Shown here: in pieces, positions 24,111 through 37,130 of the stretch
Layout of the letters: each line of letters opens with the position of its first letter
Position numbering within the stretch: position 1 is the first letter of the stretch
Source: Rattus norvegicus
Lineage: Eukaryota; Chordata; Mammalia; Rodentia; Muridae
Reading direction: 5' to 3'
Length of the DNA stretch: 64,000 nt
Assembly (NCBI RefSeq): GCF_036323735.1
Contig: NC_086026.1
Span: forward strand, 88,019,859-88,083,858
Notes under the pieces: generated by a model
Told to the model about the DNA's origin: nothing
The model's input: the letters and a program-made list of their open reading frames with translations, nothing else
Database searches by the model: none
Program-made: the position numbers and the translations under genes

Positions 24111-25039
24111 TGTAGAGTACCCCTGGGAATCAGCATTCATCCAGAGGTATAGGGATCATAGCAGGAGCTCGAACAATCCATGCAGAATCTTCCTGTTTCC
24201 AGCAACTGGTCAGTACACAGGACCTGGAAGAACAATTGAGAATCTCCTCCCTTGACACTGTCCTAGCCCCATTCCAAACCAAAATATTAAAAGGTTGCCA
24301 ACACGCATGGCACAGATTTCAGAAAATTTTTACTCTTCTTAATTGGGCAAAAATGTAGAGAGATTTAAAAAATATCAGATATACTTCAAGAGGCAGTACT
24401 TAAAGGTCCAGGCCAGCACCTGTGTGCTGGTCTAAGAGGCAGATAACTATCATTTCTAACAAGACTAATGGGGTACAAAATATCTCTCAATCCTATAACA
24501 CTAGCATCGGTAACAGTAATACTTAAATCAGCTATGGAAACATTACTAAAAGTAAACATGAATGAAAAAAGGAGCTATTTAACGAGGCTTTATAAAAATC
24601 ATAACAAAACATAGTCTATCTTTTAAGACGAAAAGTAAGGTTAAGAATTGTTTGTTTTACCTTCATGCGAGCTGCCGTTTTACCTGTTGTGCAGTTTGTT
24701 GGAATAACGGCAGGCCATGCCGTGTTATCTATTCACACTGGCATCAGGATCGGGGGATTCTTCATGAACCTTCAGTAGATCTCAGGGTGGACTGTTGTCC
24801 ACAGGATGCACACAACGCTCGGGAAACCACACAGGGGCCTCAGCATCCTTGGGAAAGATGCAAGCTGATCCTCTCAACCTGACTAAGATGGGGTCAGGTC
24901 CCTTCCAGGCTCCCGAGGCCAGATCTTTCTATTCAACCAAACCATTATGTGCTCTATCCTTCCTCCAGTGCCTGTCAGCCGCTGAGAGACCAGCCTTATC
25001 CACAACTAAAAGATTTAAGATATAAAGAATAGTTGATGA

Positions 25040-25736
25040 TTTAGTAGGAGGGGCTGCATACTCTCCCTCTTGTATTCTTTCAAGTTGGTTTTTTATGGTC
25101 AAATAGGCTCATTCTACAATTGCTTGACCTTGAGAATTGTAAGGGATACCTGTTTTATGAAGAATATCAAAATAAGCCCAAAATTGTTGAAATGTTTTGC
25201 TGCTATAGGCTGGTCCATTATCCGTTTTTATTTGCCTAGGTACATTCATAAAGGCAAAGGCTTGTAAACAATGGCTTTTCACATCTTTGATCTTTTCTCC
25301 ACTATGAGCAGAAGCAAAGATCACTCCTGAAATGAGTCACATGGACATATTTCAATCTCCCAAAAGAAGGTACATGTGTGACATCCATTTGCCAAATACC
25401 ACTGGGCATCAATCCTCTAGGATTGACACCCAGACTGGGTGAGGATATTAACGGAGCACACGAGGGACACTGAGTAACTCTCTGAACAGCTTGCTCCTCG
25501 GTGCATCCTGTACCATGTCTTAAAGATTGTGAATTTATATGAAATTTTCTGTGTAACTGAAGGGCCAATTCATAAGAATCACGAGCTATAGCTACAAATT
25601 GTGGCCTAGTATAAAAATCAGCAGCAGCATTACCTTCTGCCAAGGGGCCAGCCGATCCAGAATGACCTCTGATATGCCCTAAGTAGGCTCTCTGTGTTGC
25701 CACAATAACGCCTGCACTTGCAAAAGACAAGAGCAA
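25040..25736 (-). pseudogene. pol: Provirus C integrase remnant
   Basis: The zinc-domain end (TQCPSC) and WQMDVTHV are in 25,302-25,736; KTDNGPAY and GIPYNSQGQAIVE are in 25,109-25,324. The catalytic DDE residues are visible, but the two parts lie in different frames. The last frame ends earlier than in B, because a change near 25,110 makes a stop after the Glu. Confidence 0.88.
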
Positions 25737-26116
25737 GTGGGGAATACAGGAACAACATACACAGCAGGTTCCAAAGGTAAAATAATATTAGATATATAAA
25801 CACTATCTGCATGAATATTGCAGGGCTCTTCAGGAGACAAGGATAGCGCCAAAAGGGCCTTTAATTCAGCCACCTGTGCTGAGGTGGAATCAAGCATCAT
25901 TTTCTCCACTTTGCCCTCTGAAAGGACCACAGCATATCCCTTAGAAGAACCATCAGTAAAAAGTAATCTAGCCTTACTCACAGGCTGATTTTTTTTTTTT
26001 ACTATAGATGGAAAGATCACAGGATGTAACTTAAAAAGCTGACAATTTTTACTTTCAGGATGATTGTTATCAAATTGACTAGTAGTGGAACATGAAAAAA
26101 ATGAACCAATCATCAA
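25679..26116 (-). pseudogene. pol: Provirus C RNase H remnant
   Basis: A frame of 145 codons, longer than in provirus B because the poly-T run near 25,990 differs in length and extends the reading frame upstream. The motifs TDGSSKG, AQVAELKALL and HADSVYI carry the expected acidic residues. Confidence 0.88.
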
Positions 26117-26149
26117 AAGTTCTAATCACATTATTTACCTATTCTTGAT

Positions 26150-27005
26150 CATAAGGTAAAATAATAAATGTAGGCTCTACCCCAAAGACCTGAATACTCA
26201 TCTTTTGAGCATTAAAAAGCACCTCACCACTGCCTGATAATAGGCCATCACCACCTTGGCTGGAGAGACCTAAGAATGGACCCATAATAGGGGACCATCC
26301 TGCCAAAAAAGTCCAGTTGGGGAATGTGAGGATGCAAAAATAAGCAAGGGAAAGGGCTTGTTATAATCAACATAATTAAGATGAGCTTTCTCCAAAGCTT
26401 CTTGTACTAGGTCTAAACACTTATGGCCTTCAGGTATTAGAGTTCTTAAAGAAATTGGAGAAGGTTCTCCCTTCAAATATCAAATAATGGTTTTAACTGT
26501 CCTGTACCAAGATGTAATGAGGGATGAAGTCAATTTTGATCTCCTAGTAATTTTTGGAGATTATTTAAGGTTTTCAAATTATCTAATATTTGTAATTTTA
26601 ATGGTTTATTCCCTTTTTTAATAAGTGATGTACCAAATATTGGTAAGGAAAATTCTGTTGTATTTTCTCAGGAGCGAGGACCAATTCCGCTGATTGCAAA
26701 TCCTCCTGAAGGTCTCCAAAGGCCTCTAGAACCTCAAGTTTATTGGGCCCTGACACTAAGAAATTATCCATGTAATGAACAATATACAACTGAGGACATC
26801 TATCTCTAAGAGGCTTTAGGGCAGCAGCAACATAAATTTGACAAAGGGTGGGGCTACTAGCCGTACCCTGAGGTAAAACTACCCAAGGAAAGCGATGGAC
26901 CGGTTCCTTGAAATTAATTGAAGGCACACTGAAAGCAAATCTTTTACAATCTTTAGGGTGCAAAGAGATAGTAAAAAAGGAATCCTTTAAATCAATAATT
27001 AACAT
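26150..27005 (-). pseudogene. pol: Provirus C reverse transcriptase remnant
   Basis: The palm frame 26,598-27,005 gives the same protein as in provirus B, including YMDN at 26,763-26,774. The connection part continues in another frame (26,270-26,476). It is inactive for the same reasons as B. Confidence 0.92.
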
Positions 27006-27428
27006 GAATCAAGATTTAGGAATTGCTACAGGGAAGGGAAGGCCAGGCTGTGTGGCCCCCATAGGTCTCATAGTCTTATTAATTTCTCTAAGATCTTGCA
27101 AGAGATGCCATTTCCCTGAGTGTTTTTCTTGATCACAAAGATAGGAGTATTCCAGGGAGATGTAGATGTATATGTCCTGCTTCAAGTTGTTCCTGCACTA
27201 AAAGATGAGCTGCTTCAAATTTTTATTTGGATAAGGACCACTGCCTAACCCACACTGGTTTATTAGAATTCCATGTAATGGGTAAAGGTCGAATACATGG
27301 AGGCTGTTTAGCAGTGGCCCTTAAGATAAATTTCCCAGGCCACTCTTGTCCCAGGGATGGTGTGTAATCTGTTCTTCCTCATTAATACTGTATGGTTTTC
27401 CCTGTTAAAAAAAAAAATTCCCAGTCCC

Positions 27429-28091
27429 CTAACCCGGGCTCCACCCCATTCTTTTCATCATTCTTAAGCAGGTTGCTAAGTCAAGAAGAACATCCCTTCC
27501 CCATAGATTAACAGGAATATTATCGATGATAATGGGTTGAAAATATCCCATATGTCCTCCCTCATCTTTCCATTCAAGTATTTTACTACTACTAAAGGGG
27601 GCTGAAGCAGTGCCAATTCCCTGCAGTAGTAACTGTGTAGTACCCAACGGCCATGCCTTAGGCCAGAAAGTCTTAGAAATGACCGTGGAGTCTGCTCCAG
27701 TACCTAATATTCCCTTAAAGGCCTTGCCTTCAATCCACAAGGTCAGTATGGGTCGCTCTGCCAAAGAGGATACCCAAAGTGCGCTAATACCAGTGGAGTC
27801 AAATCCTTGATTCCCTCTGCTGAATTTCCTTACTAGATTATCAGTGTTGAATTTGGGGAGTAATATAAGCTGAGCTATATGGTCTCCCTGGGGGATAACT
27901 ATCACACCCCTATCAACAGAGACCATGATTTTAATTTCTCCTGTATAATTGGCATCGATGACCCCGGGCAGTATTCTAATTCCCTTCATGAGGGCACTAC
28001 TGCATCCTAAAAGAAGGCCCACACTGCCAAAAGGAAGTGGCCCATAGACTCCTGTCCCTAAGGCTTGTGGACCCATTTGAGGTGTTAACAC
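27429..28091 (-). pseudogene. pro: Provirus C dUTPase-protease, open 220-codon frame
   Basis: The dUTPase (residues about 1-110, motifs GVIDANYTGEIKI and GDHIAQLILLP) runs in one frame into the aspartic protease (about 125-220). Catalytic changes remain: motif 2 reads LGCSSA, and the protease box reads GTGADSTV at 27,687-27,704, lacking the catalytic Asp. The frame ends at MKRMGWSPG, inside a G-patch-like tail. In betaretroviruses this domain pair is made by frameshifting from gag. Here the open frame is probably a remnant rather than a working enzyme. Confidence 0.9.
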
Positions 28092-29753
28092 TGCCCTGGT
28101 GGAGGATCAGAGGTCCAATCCTGCACTTCCTGGGGTACCTCTGATAAGGTCTTGAACATGAAGGGGTTGTCCTGAGGGAGGAAACGAATTGGATGTGGGG
28201 CGGCAGTATTCATGGCTACATACACTCTGGTTTGGGAGCCCCAGAGTGGGCCCTGTTGCCTATTTCCTGAAGGTGGGAGAGGGCGCCCTCAACATCCATC
28301 TTGGAGTGGCATTCATTCCTCCAATGAAGACCTTTAAGGCATCACTGGTAGAGTCCTGCTTCATTAATAGCCTCATTCTCAGGACATTCTCTTCTAAAGT
28401 GCCCCATCTGCCCAATGGAGAAGCAAGTCTTGCTTCTGTGGTCCCCCTTTTGAATGCCAGCTGCCATCACCTGGCCCATATGATAAGCTCCATCAATTTC
28501 CTTGCAAACCTTGATATAATCATTTAGGCTTTTAGATCTATGAGGCCGGATAGCCCTCCTTGCCATACTTATTAGAATCTTCAAAAGCCAGTTGTTTCAC
28601 TATAGGCATTGCAGGATCTGCATTCCCAAAAAGCTTCCCTGCCAAGTGTAACAACCTGTCTACAAATTCTTGGAAAGGTTCTGATGGCCCCTGAATAACC
28701 TTTGACAACTGATCTCCTGCTGCTTTATTGGGAAGGGACTTCCAAGCTCTGATGGCCGCTGTGGCAATTTGAAGATATACAGCGGGATCATAGTTAATCT
28801 GTACCTGTATAGGAGCATATTGACCCGTGACAGTTAACATTTCCAAATCTCTATTGCTGTGGCCAACCTGGGCAGTGAGCCTGGCAGTGGCAAAACATTG
28901 TTCCCGATATTCACCCCTCCACAGTAGATAATCACTGTCACTGAGGACTACACGGCAAAGCTATTGCCAATCACTAGGTGTCAAGTTAGAATTGGTGTAG
29001 GACTCGCATGGCCATAGTGAAGGGAGCTAGAGCCCCATAGGACGATGCTGCCTCTTTAAGTCCTTCAACTCCTTAAATGAGAGTGGAATGTGCTGTCGTC
29101 CCATCTGATCTGGATGGCCAGGATTAGGGACCTCCATGACTGGATAAATATTTTTCTTCTTGAGGGTCAGAATATTACTCCGCTAAGGGGAGAATCAGAA
29201 GTTACAGTCCTCCATTCTTCATCAGGGAGATCATCATCATAAGCTGGGGGTGCCGAAGGCTCCAGGGAGGGAATACTCCCCTTTTCCCTTTTTACCCCCC
29301 TCCGACATTTTTCCAATTTGCCCTTCAATTCCTCGATCTCCCTTTCCAAGGTTATCTCCTCATCTGCATCAGAGTCATAGGAAGTGGAATCAGAGTCACT
29401 GCTGTCCCTACCAATTGACTGACTCTTTACTATGTTCATCCTGTGCAGCTGCCAATGTCCTTTCAATTTCCATCATCTGTTCTTCAACCCTCGCAGTCTC
29501 ACTAGTAAAGCGTTCTTCATAAGGAAAAGGTAGGAACTGGAATGCTTTCTGATCCCCCATCTTGGAGGGCCTTTTGTAAATCCCATTTAACCTGTTTACG
29601 ATCCGGAATATTCAAACCACCATTAGCTATAAACCAAAGACTGACTTGTTCTGTAGTTTTAACAAAATCTTGGGCTCTTTTTACCTGTTTGAGTAAACGT
29701 AAAAGCTGATCTACGACCGATAATGAGGAACTTGTAGTTCCCATGTCTAACAC
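28090..29753 (-). pseudogene. gag: Provirus C gag remnant
   Basis: Matrix 29,517-29,753, acidic linker 29,167-29,466, capsid 28,538-28,846 with the major homology core QGPSEPFQEFVDRLL, and nucleocapsid 28,342-28,584 with the C-x2-I knuckle. A stop after GLYQ cuts the second knuckle. The frames are not continuous. Confidence 0.88.
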
Positions 29754-29921
29754 AAAACCTTTGTAGTGCTACCTAATTTCAGTTTTGTCCCATGGTCGCT
29801 GCTTGTCCCCAATACGTTCGGCTTCCTCACCAGCCAGCCTTTTGGAACGATCTCCTCAGGTTGTCCTCTCTTTCCTGGTATCAGTGAGACCTCCAAAATG
29901 ACCTTGCCTGGGCCGCCAGGG

Positions 29922-30218
29922 TGTGAATATGGGGCCTAGGTCTGTGGGATATAAAGAAAACACGTACACAGATCACCCGTTTTCAGAGAGTGCCACCGAA
30001 GCTTTTCTGAGATCTCCTTATATACCAGAGACAAAAGCCGTGGAAAAACAACAAAGCAGGTGAAAGTCCCCAACCAGGAAGTAGGAGAACAGGAACAAAC
30101 TGTGTCGTGGAAAGTCCCAGCACCAAAACAGGGGCATCAACAATTTCTTAGTAAAAGCAGGCTGGAAGGCTCAGAGAGGGAGAAGGATGCCATGGAAAGT
30201 CCCAGGCCCAGATCAGGG
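29922..30218 (-). mobile_element. Provirus C 5' LTR, truncated
   Basis: It aligns with the LTRs of A and B and has the same U3 truncation point at the GATCAGGG/host junction. No B2 insertion. Confidence 0.85.
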
Positions 30219-31601
30219 CTGACTGGCAGCACAACCTCAGATCCTTAAGAGATGAGACTTTGTCAGACTTGCTGGGAGGACTCCCTATGGGTTCTCCAGC
30301 CCCAAACCCAGCCCTCACATGTCTCACCTCCAGAGGGCTGCTTTCAAGAGGCAGAAGGAAAGGGGGTGTAGGTGGGTTGGTCCAGGTACCAATGAGAGGC
30401 AACATGCAAAGGACCACACTGCAGTGTTGCCAGTCAGGAAGCAATTGGGGTTGTCCTCTGATTTTGCCTCTGAACTCTGTTACCAACCATCTCCATCTCT
30501 GTAGGCTGTCCTTTAGCAGTCGCCATGCTGGAGTCCTTCTATAGTGTCAGCACCCACAGACAAGGTGTCTTACAAAGACCGAGGGACAATGGTGAGGCCA
30601 TTGCCACCTACTGCATCTCAGTTAGCCCAGGAGGAACTAAAACTTATGGAGAGAAACTGAGGGTCCACTGGATAGAGGTTCCACAGCCCACACCACAAGG
30701 AGTCAACCTGATCTCAAAAATTAGCAATCAGTGAGCTGTGGGTACCAAGGGAGTAGGGAGTTCACAGAAAGGAGCAAGGAGAGACTTTCCAGAGAAATAC
30801 CATGTGAAGGATGGGGAGAGGGGGTCATAGTCAGCAGCCAGAGAGGAGAGAGCAGGTGTCCTTAATGGAGGCTCTGTCTGCAAAAGTCAGGAGTCTGAAT
30901 GCTCTCATGGATCAGGACCACCAGGGAGTGGTGGAGATTGTACACCTCCACCCAGTGACTAGAATACTCAAGAAGTCCACAGCCCAGCCAGACACTCAGC
31001 TGAGGCTGTGGGTCCTAACAACTGAGGAAGGACCTACAAGGCTGGAGTGGGCGGCCTTCTTCTCTGGTGACCACCACTCTGCCTGCCTCCTTCCCAAGTT
31101 CCTCCACCTTTCCAGGAGTGGGCTCTGCCTCCCATTCCCTACCTCTGGTGTTCCAGTCTCTTCTCCACTACTGCACCAAGTGTTTGGTGTTAGAGCAGAC
31201 ATCTCATAGTTACAGATCCCCCCTCTCCAGAAATCAGACCACACCCCCTTCAACCTGTATTTCTAGGTAGAGAGATTATAAAGTTTGCTACACTGTGGCC
31301 TGGTCATTGCCATCCGCATCCCTGGCAGCATGGACGATGCACAGCCCCCTTGGTAGCTAGATCAAGGGTCAACATTGTGATGGCATGGTGAAGATTGGCA
31401 ACTTGACTATGTCTGGAATGAACTAAAACCCAAGGCGAGAGGTGCATCTGTGAACTTTTTTTTCCTTCTTAATTAAGTCATTTGAAGTGGGAAGGCCCAC
31501 TTTAAATTCAGATCTCCTGAGGTAGGGAGAGCCACATTTATTTGGGTCACCATCCCGAGTGGGCAGGAGTGACTGACTCTTCCAGAAAAAAATCACCCAT
31601 A

Positions 31602-31711
31602 GGCGTTGGGGATTTAGCTCAGTGGTAGAGCACTTGCCTAGCAAGCACAAGGCCCTGGGTTCGGTCTTCAGCTCTGGAAAAAAAAGGAAAAAAAAAAAAG
31701 AGAGAGAGAGA
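31602..31711 (+). mobile_element. ID element with A/GA tail, host C
   Basis: Same insertion as at 3,342 and 17,508, with a poly-A tail and short GA run. Confidence 0.9.
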
Positions 31712-34581
31712 AAACTCACCCATAATCCTAAATCCAGGAGAAACCCAAAAGTCTCTATGAAGATCTGCCTTACCTCTTCATCTTACCTGACAAACAATAT
31801 TTGTGTTTCAGAAAGGCAAAACTAAAATGTCACAAGAGAAACCAATAAAGCAAACAAGCGAGATCTTCCTCATGTAAGTCAAACACACGGTCCTTTCTCC
31901 CAGCTGCACCTTTTATTATAAAACCTTTAAAACTCCATTTAAAAGCTGGCCATTGTAATAGTGAAAAGCACAGTACAGTTAAGAACACTGGCCATTGCAA
32001 TAGTGAAAAGCACAGTACAGTTAAGACCACTGGTAAAAACCCCACCCCTCCCCACCCATCTTGGCACAAACAGATCTGGAACTTGGCATCCTGGTCAAGC
32101 CGGCTTTTCCACAGACAAGGCTGTCCTGATGTTGAAGTTATGGCCAAGGGCGTCTGATCAATGGGTTCCGGACAGCCCTCCTCCTTAAATGTACCGCCTC
32201 CGGGACCACCACAAAGGATTTTGCAGACCTCTGGCCAAAGCTCTGGCTAAAGAGAAAGCGACTGGTCAGGCACACGCTTGCAGAGGTGACTTTCCAGGAA
32301 CGATTCTGGACTTGTGCCCATATCAGAGTCCTCTGAAGGGCTTATTAAAGCACAGGCTGCCATGCCTTGCCTCTCTACTTTCTGCTTCTGTGGTGATGGA
32401 GAGGGTACCTGAGTAGTAAAAAATTTTTACCCAGTTTCCTGGGTGACCTTGAAGTTTCTGGTCCCAGACTCACAGCTAACACGGACAATCAAGAGAACCT
32501 AAGTGATGGGCTAGCAAATGATTTGAGGGAATCCATTCCTCTAGAGAAGCCCTACCTAGGGACTCAATTGCACACCTGGAAACAGACTAGCTCTTACCCA
32601 TCTGAGTGAAATGCACCTTCCCCAGCTGCACCTGGCTCATCTTCCTGTGAAACCAGAACCCACACCTAGGAATTGTTAGAGTGGGTGGTAGTGTTCAGAA
32701 TTCTCTGCCCTGGGCCTCAGGCAATGCAGCTAACTAAGGGGAATACAAGTAGTAGGAAAACCCACCTTTTCAGACACCCCCCAACCCCTGGAAATAAAAT
32801 ACCTTGTACCAGGGTATATGTCGGCACAGTTTACCTCGATTTCGTTTGATCCGGAGACTGCAAGCTAGCGCCACAACCACAAACATTGTTAAAGTCCTAA
32901 AATCTTCCAATCCATAAATGTGCAGGATAATGCCATCTAGGACAATTTCGATTCTGATATAAACGTGGTAGGCTTCTGAAAGTCCATTCAGTAGTTCCAT
33001 GCTCCAACCTGGAGAGGGGAAAGGATGCTTAGCCAGTGGTAACAGCAGCAATCCCCAGGAAAAAGGAGTTAAGATAAGAGCAGCAATCGTCGACCTTGAA
33101 GGAAAAGGGGGACTTGTGTAGGGTCCACCTAGACTAAGCTGATGTCTTGTCTACCTTTCTAATAGAAGCTGTGTTATGGACCCTCTGGGAATTTGATAGC
33201 AATTACCAGACCATGTTCAACCAGCTTACCAAACAATGCTTGGAAGACCCACTGCTCCAGGTGCACAGTCAGAGAAGCCAGAAGGTCATGGTAAGGCCCA
33301 AAACATATGTTAAATTGAGACATCATTCTTGCCCTGCAAAAAGCATCAGAAGATCCTGTTCAGCCTACCTTCTTCTAAATGCTGCCTTCTGTCTGCCTTC
33401 CTGTCTCTCCATTGCTAAGCACTCCCCCTACGGTCCCCCTACAGCCGCCCCTAAGGTCCCAGGCTCCCTGGCCCATTAGCCAGTGCTCCATTTCTTCTCT
33501 TTCAGTCATTTGTGTTCATTCCTGTCCACTAAGATCCATACAATTACTCACGGCTCCAGTGCTTGGACATTGGCAGGGGGCATCTACCAACGAACTAGCC
33601 ATGTAGGGCTCTCTCTGACCAAGGGCACCACATGTCAAGGAGAAAGAATCTAAAGTCAGGGAAGGCTACTGTCAATGAGGCCCACACATCCTCTGAGGTC
33701 TCTCTTGTCCCCAAAGAAACCATAGCTTCATAGCCGCCCATCTCTGCTTCCTGTGTGCCCTCTCTTGCAGCCTCAACACTGCACTTAACCCCCAGGGTCT
33801 TACATTGTAGGCTGCCGGTTCACTCCAGGTATTTCGCTACTCGTTGTCTGAAATCAAGCCTTCCTAGGAGGAACCCAGTGCCCCCCAACCTGAGAAAAAG
33901 GAGCCTGAACTCTGGCCCAAAGTCTGAGTAGAAATCAATGCAGGATTCTCTCTCCTTGGGATTCTTAATTCCTTAAGACAGCAGCCACCTGGAGGCAGCC
34001 AGTCCTCTTGCTCACAGGTGGCTATCCTCCTGGCCTCCTTCTCTTAGCCCAGCCCACTCAGCCGGCCCTCCTTCTGTGCCCATACTGTTCCTATCTTGTG
34101 TCTTCCCATTCACTGCTACCCTTGTCTCTCTTGTGTCACAGACCACACATGCTTATGGTTGGTAGTCATTCAGAGCATTATAGGGGCTACCAGGGGCGGG
34201 GAGCCAGGCTCGAGCCTGATGCTTTCAAATCCCCCCACCCTGTAGGCTGTTCCAGGCTCCCCAGCTCACTAGTATGCCTAAGGGAGTGGGTACATTGGCA
34301 CACCTGTGACTGCCTGTATTGCACTCAAGAACCTGAGATACTAATGAGGAGGGATACTGCAGCCCCTGACATAGGACTGTGGATTCTGACGACACCATCT
34401 GTAAAAGACTGATTCGAGTTCTGACAGAATTCGTCAGAGCTGGAAGCAATCACGGAGGTGGTCTGCAGAATCCTGTCTTGGGCACAGTCCTGGTTTAAAC
34501 AATTTCCTATGTGATCGTGGGCAATTACCTTATGAAGCATAAATTTTTGAGATAGATAATGAAAATAAGGATTAGAGTGGG

Positions 34582-35868
34582 GGCTCTCTGCTCCTCCCTG
34601 TTCCAGGGACAGCCGCATCTTCTCGTGTAGTGCCAGCCTCGTCTCATGGATAAGATGGTGAAAGTCGTTGTGAAAGGATTTGTCCATATTGGGCGCCTGG
34701 TTACCAGGGCTCTGCATCTGGCAAAGTGGACATTGTTGCCATCAACGAACCCTTCATTGACCTCATCTACATGGTCTACATGTTCCAGTATGACTCTACC
34801 CATGGCAAGTTCAACGGCACAATCAAGGCTAAGAAAGGGAAGCTTGTCATCATCAGGAAGCCCGTCACCATCTTCCAGGAGCGACACCCCACTAACATCA
34901 AATGGCGTGACTGACGCTGGTGCTGAGTATGTCGTGGAGTCTACTGGCATCTTCACCACCATGGAGAAGGCTGGGGCTCACTTGAAGGGTGGGGCCTAAA
35001 GGGTCATCATCTCTGCCCCTTCGGCCTATGCCCCCATGTTTGTGATGGGTGTGAACCACGAGAAATATGACAACTCCATCAAGGTTGTCAGCAATGCATC
35101 CTGCACCACCAACTGCTTAGCCCCCCTGGTCAAGGTCATCCATGACAACTTTGGCATCATGGAAGGGCTCATGACCACAGTCCATGCCATCACTGCCACT
35201 CAGAAGAGTGCAGATTGCCCCTCTGGAAAGCTGTGGCGTGATGGATGTGAGGCAACTAAGAACATTATCCCTGCATCCACTGGTGATGCCAAGGCTGTGT
35301 GTGGGCAAGGTCATCCCAGAGCTGAACGGGAAGCTCACTGGCGTGGCCTTCCGTGTTCCTACCCCCAATGTATCTGTTGTGGATCTGACATGCTGTCTGG
35401 AGAAACCTGCCAAGTACAATGACATCAAGAAGGTGGTGAAGCAGGCATCTGAGGGCCCACTAAAGGGCATCCTGGGCTACACTGAGGACCAGGTTGTCTC
35501 CTGCGACTCCAACAGCAACTCCCACTCTTCCATGCTGGGGCTGGCATTCCTCTCAGTGACAACTTTGTAAAGCTCATTTCCTGGTTTAACAAGGAATATG
35601 GCTTCAGCAACAGGGTGGTGGACCTCATGGTCTACATGGCCTCCAAGGAGCAAGAAACCCTGGGCTACCCACCCCAGTCCAGCAAGGATACTGAGAGCAA
35701 GAGAGAGGCCCTCAGTTGCTGAGGAGTCCCCATCCCAACTCAGCCCCCAACACTGAGCATCTCCCTCACGATTTCATCCCAGACACCCATAATAACAGGA
35801 GGGGCCTAGGGAGCCCTCCCTTCCTCGTGAATACCATCAATAAAATCCACTGCACCTCAGAAAAATGA
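34582..35868 (+). pseudogene. Gapdh-ps: Gapdh processed pseudogene
   Basis: Intronless copy of glyceraldehyde-3-phosphate dehydrogenase mRNA, from the 5' UTR (ggctctctgctcctccctgt) through the start region (MVKVVVKGFVHIGRLVTRA, from 34,646), the active-site segment NASCTTNCLAPL (about 35,095-35,128) and the 3' UTR with AATAAA near 35,839. It is flanked by the 11-base duplication ATTAGAGTGGG at 34,571-34,581 and 35,869-35,879, and the poly-A remnant is short. Frameshifts and stops (for example near 34,914 and 34,996) exclude a functional enzyme. It is absent from host A and B, so the insertion is specific to copy C or was lost with a larger segment in A/B. Confidence 0.97.
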
Positions 35869-35879
35869 ATTAGAGTGGG

Positions 35880-37130
35880 AAAGGAGGCTCAAGGGTTGGA
35901 GGGTTGCTGTACATGAGCTACTCGATTCATTTTCTTGTAGGGGTCACAGCAGACGATGCTTCCTCTTTGCCCCAGGCATATTCTTGCCAGTAAGGAAGAA
36001 GACAGGTGGCTTCAGTCACTCTCGTCTTAATTCTTTGCTTTCGTCATAATCGTTAATTAGTTAAGAGGGTGTGCATGTGTGGTGTGCGGGCGCGTGCCGC
36101 GCATGGCAACCTAGTTAGCAGCATTCTTTCATGGCCTCTGCTTCAGTTCCGGCCTCAAGTTTCCTGCCTTGGCTTTCCTTAGAGTTGAACTGTGAGCGGG
36201 ACATTGTAATTCATATAAGCCCCTCCCTCTTCCAGAACTTGCCAGGGTTTTACATCACAGCAATAGAAAACCAAAGAAAGACAGAAGTCTCTATGGGTCC
36301 CACACTGGCCCTAGCATCCCTAATGAATCTGCAGTGCATGGCCCATCCTTGTGGCTTGGCAAAAGCAACTCACAAACTTGCAGACGCCCCATAAACTGGA
36401 TCAGGCTTTGTCTAGTGAGACTTGCAAGCAGGAGACTGCAGCAGGTTGCTACTGCAACAGGTGGCCTGCATGGGCACGGTGATGAACGAAGTCAGGCTTA
36501 GGAGGCAGTGCCACCATTCCTGTCCTCCTTTCAATCCATCTCAATTCAGAACCTGCCTACGGATACTGCAACCCCTACAAAAGAGGTTGCCTGGGACCCA
36601 CACATTCATTACTGGGGTGGCCAGCACACCTCAGAGACTGTGGGTAAATATCAGTGCAGAGCACAGAGAGCCACTGGGAGGCCTTGGAGACTGAGTAGGG
36701 AGCTGCAGCCACATGGCCAGGGCCCAGGTTCAGTTACTGTCCCATCCAGGATTATTGCAGTGTCCCTAAACCAGCCCATGGTCCTGGATAAATGCCATTA
36801 ACCCACAACCACCATACCTTGAGATTGCACAGCACAGCCAGTTGAGGGAGCAACAGTGATCTTTCCATGGTGCCAAGAATTCCCTGCAGGAAAAAAAGTT
36901 TTACTGTTGGCCTACTCAGCCTCAACGAAGGCAACGGATGGGATTGGAACCTGAGTATGACAATGGCTAGTGGCCTGTAACAAGTGACAACCTATAGGAC
37001 AACCATTTCATCACTCTTTTTTTTATGCCTGGTAGGCCACATGACCAACCTCCCAGGATTAATGACAAGCCTGTCACCAGAGGTGAAGGCCAATGTCCCA
37101 GGGTTGTAATGTCAGAGGACAGAGCTGGGG
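35880..37130. other. Copy C-specific intervening sequence
   Basis: About 1.25 kb without a counterpart in host A or B. It contains a short CpG-bearing GT-rich stretch near 36,070-36,110 and part of an old rodent repeat (about 36,130-36,290, ending in tcacagcaatagaaaacc). No gene seen. Homology with A/B resumes at GTCAGGACCCAGG. Confidence 0.7.

Larger units (their letters stand above)
22869..30218 (-). mobile_element. Provirus C, full-length decayed class II ERV
   Basis: Near-identical to provirus B with the same gene order, lacking its ID insertion. It retains the longest open viral frame of the window (dUTPase-protease, 27,429-28,091) but shares the inactivating protease and polymerase changes with B. 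Confidence 0.92.

Noticed and set aside
34726..35570. Several overlapping plus-strand frames resembling glyceraldehyde-3-phosphate dehydrogenase.
   Set aside because: They are fragments of an intronless, frameshifted retrocopy with TSDs, not a gene.
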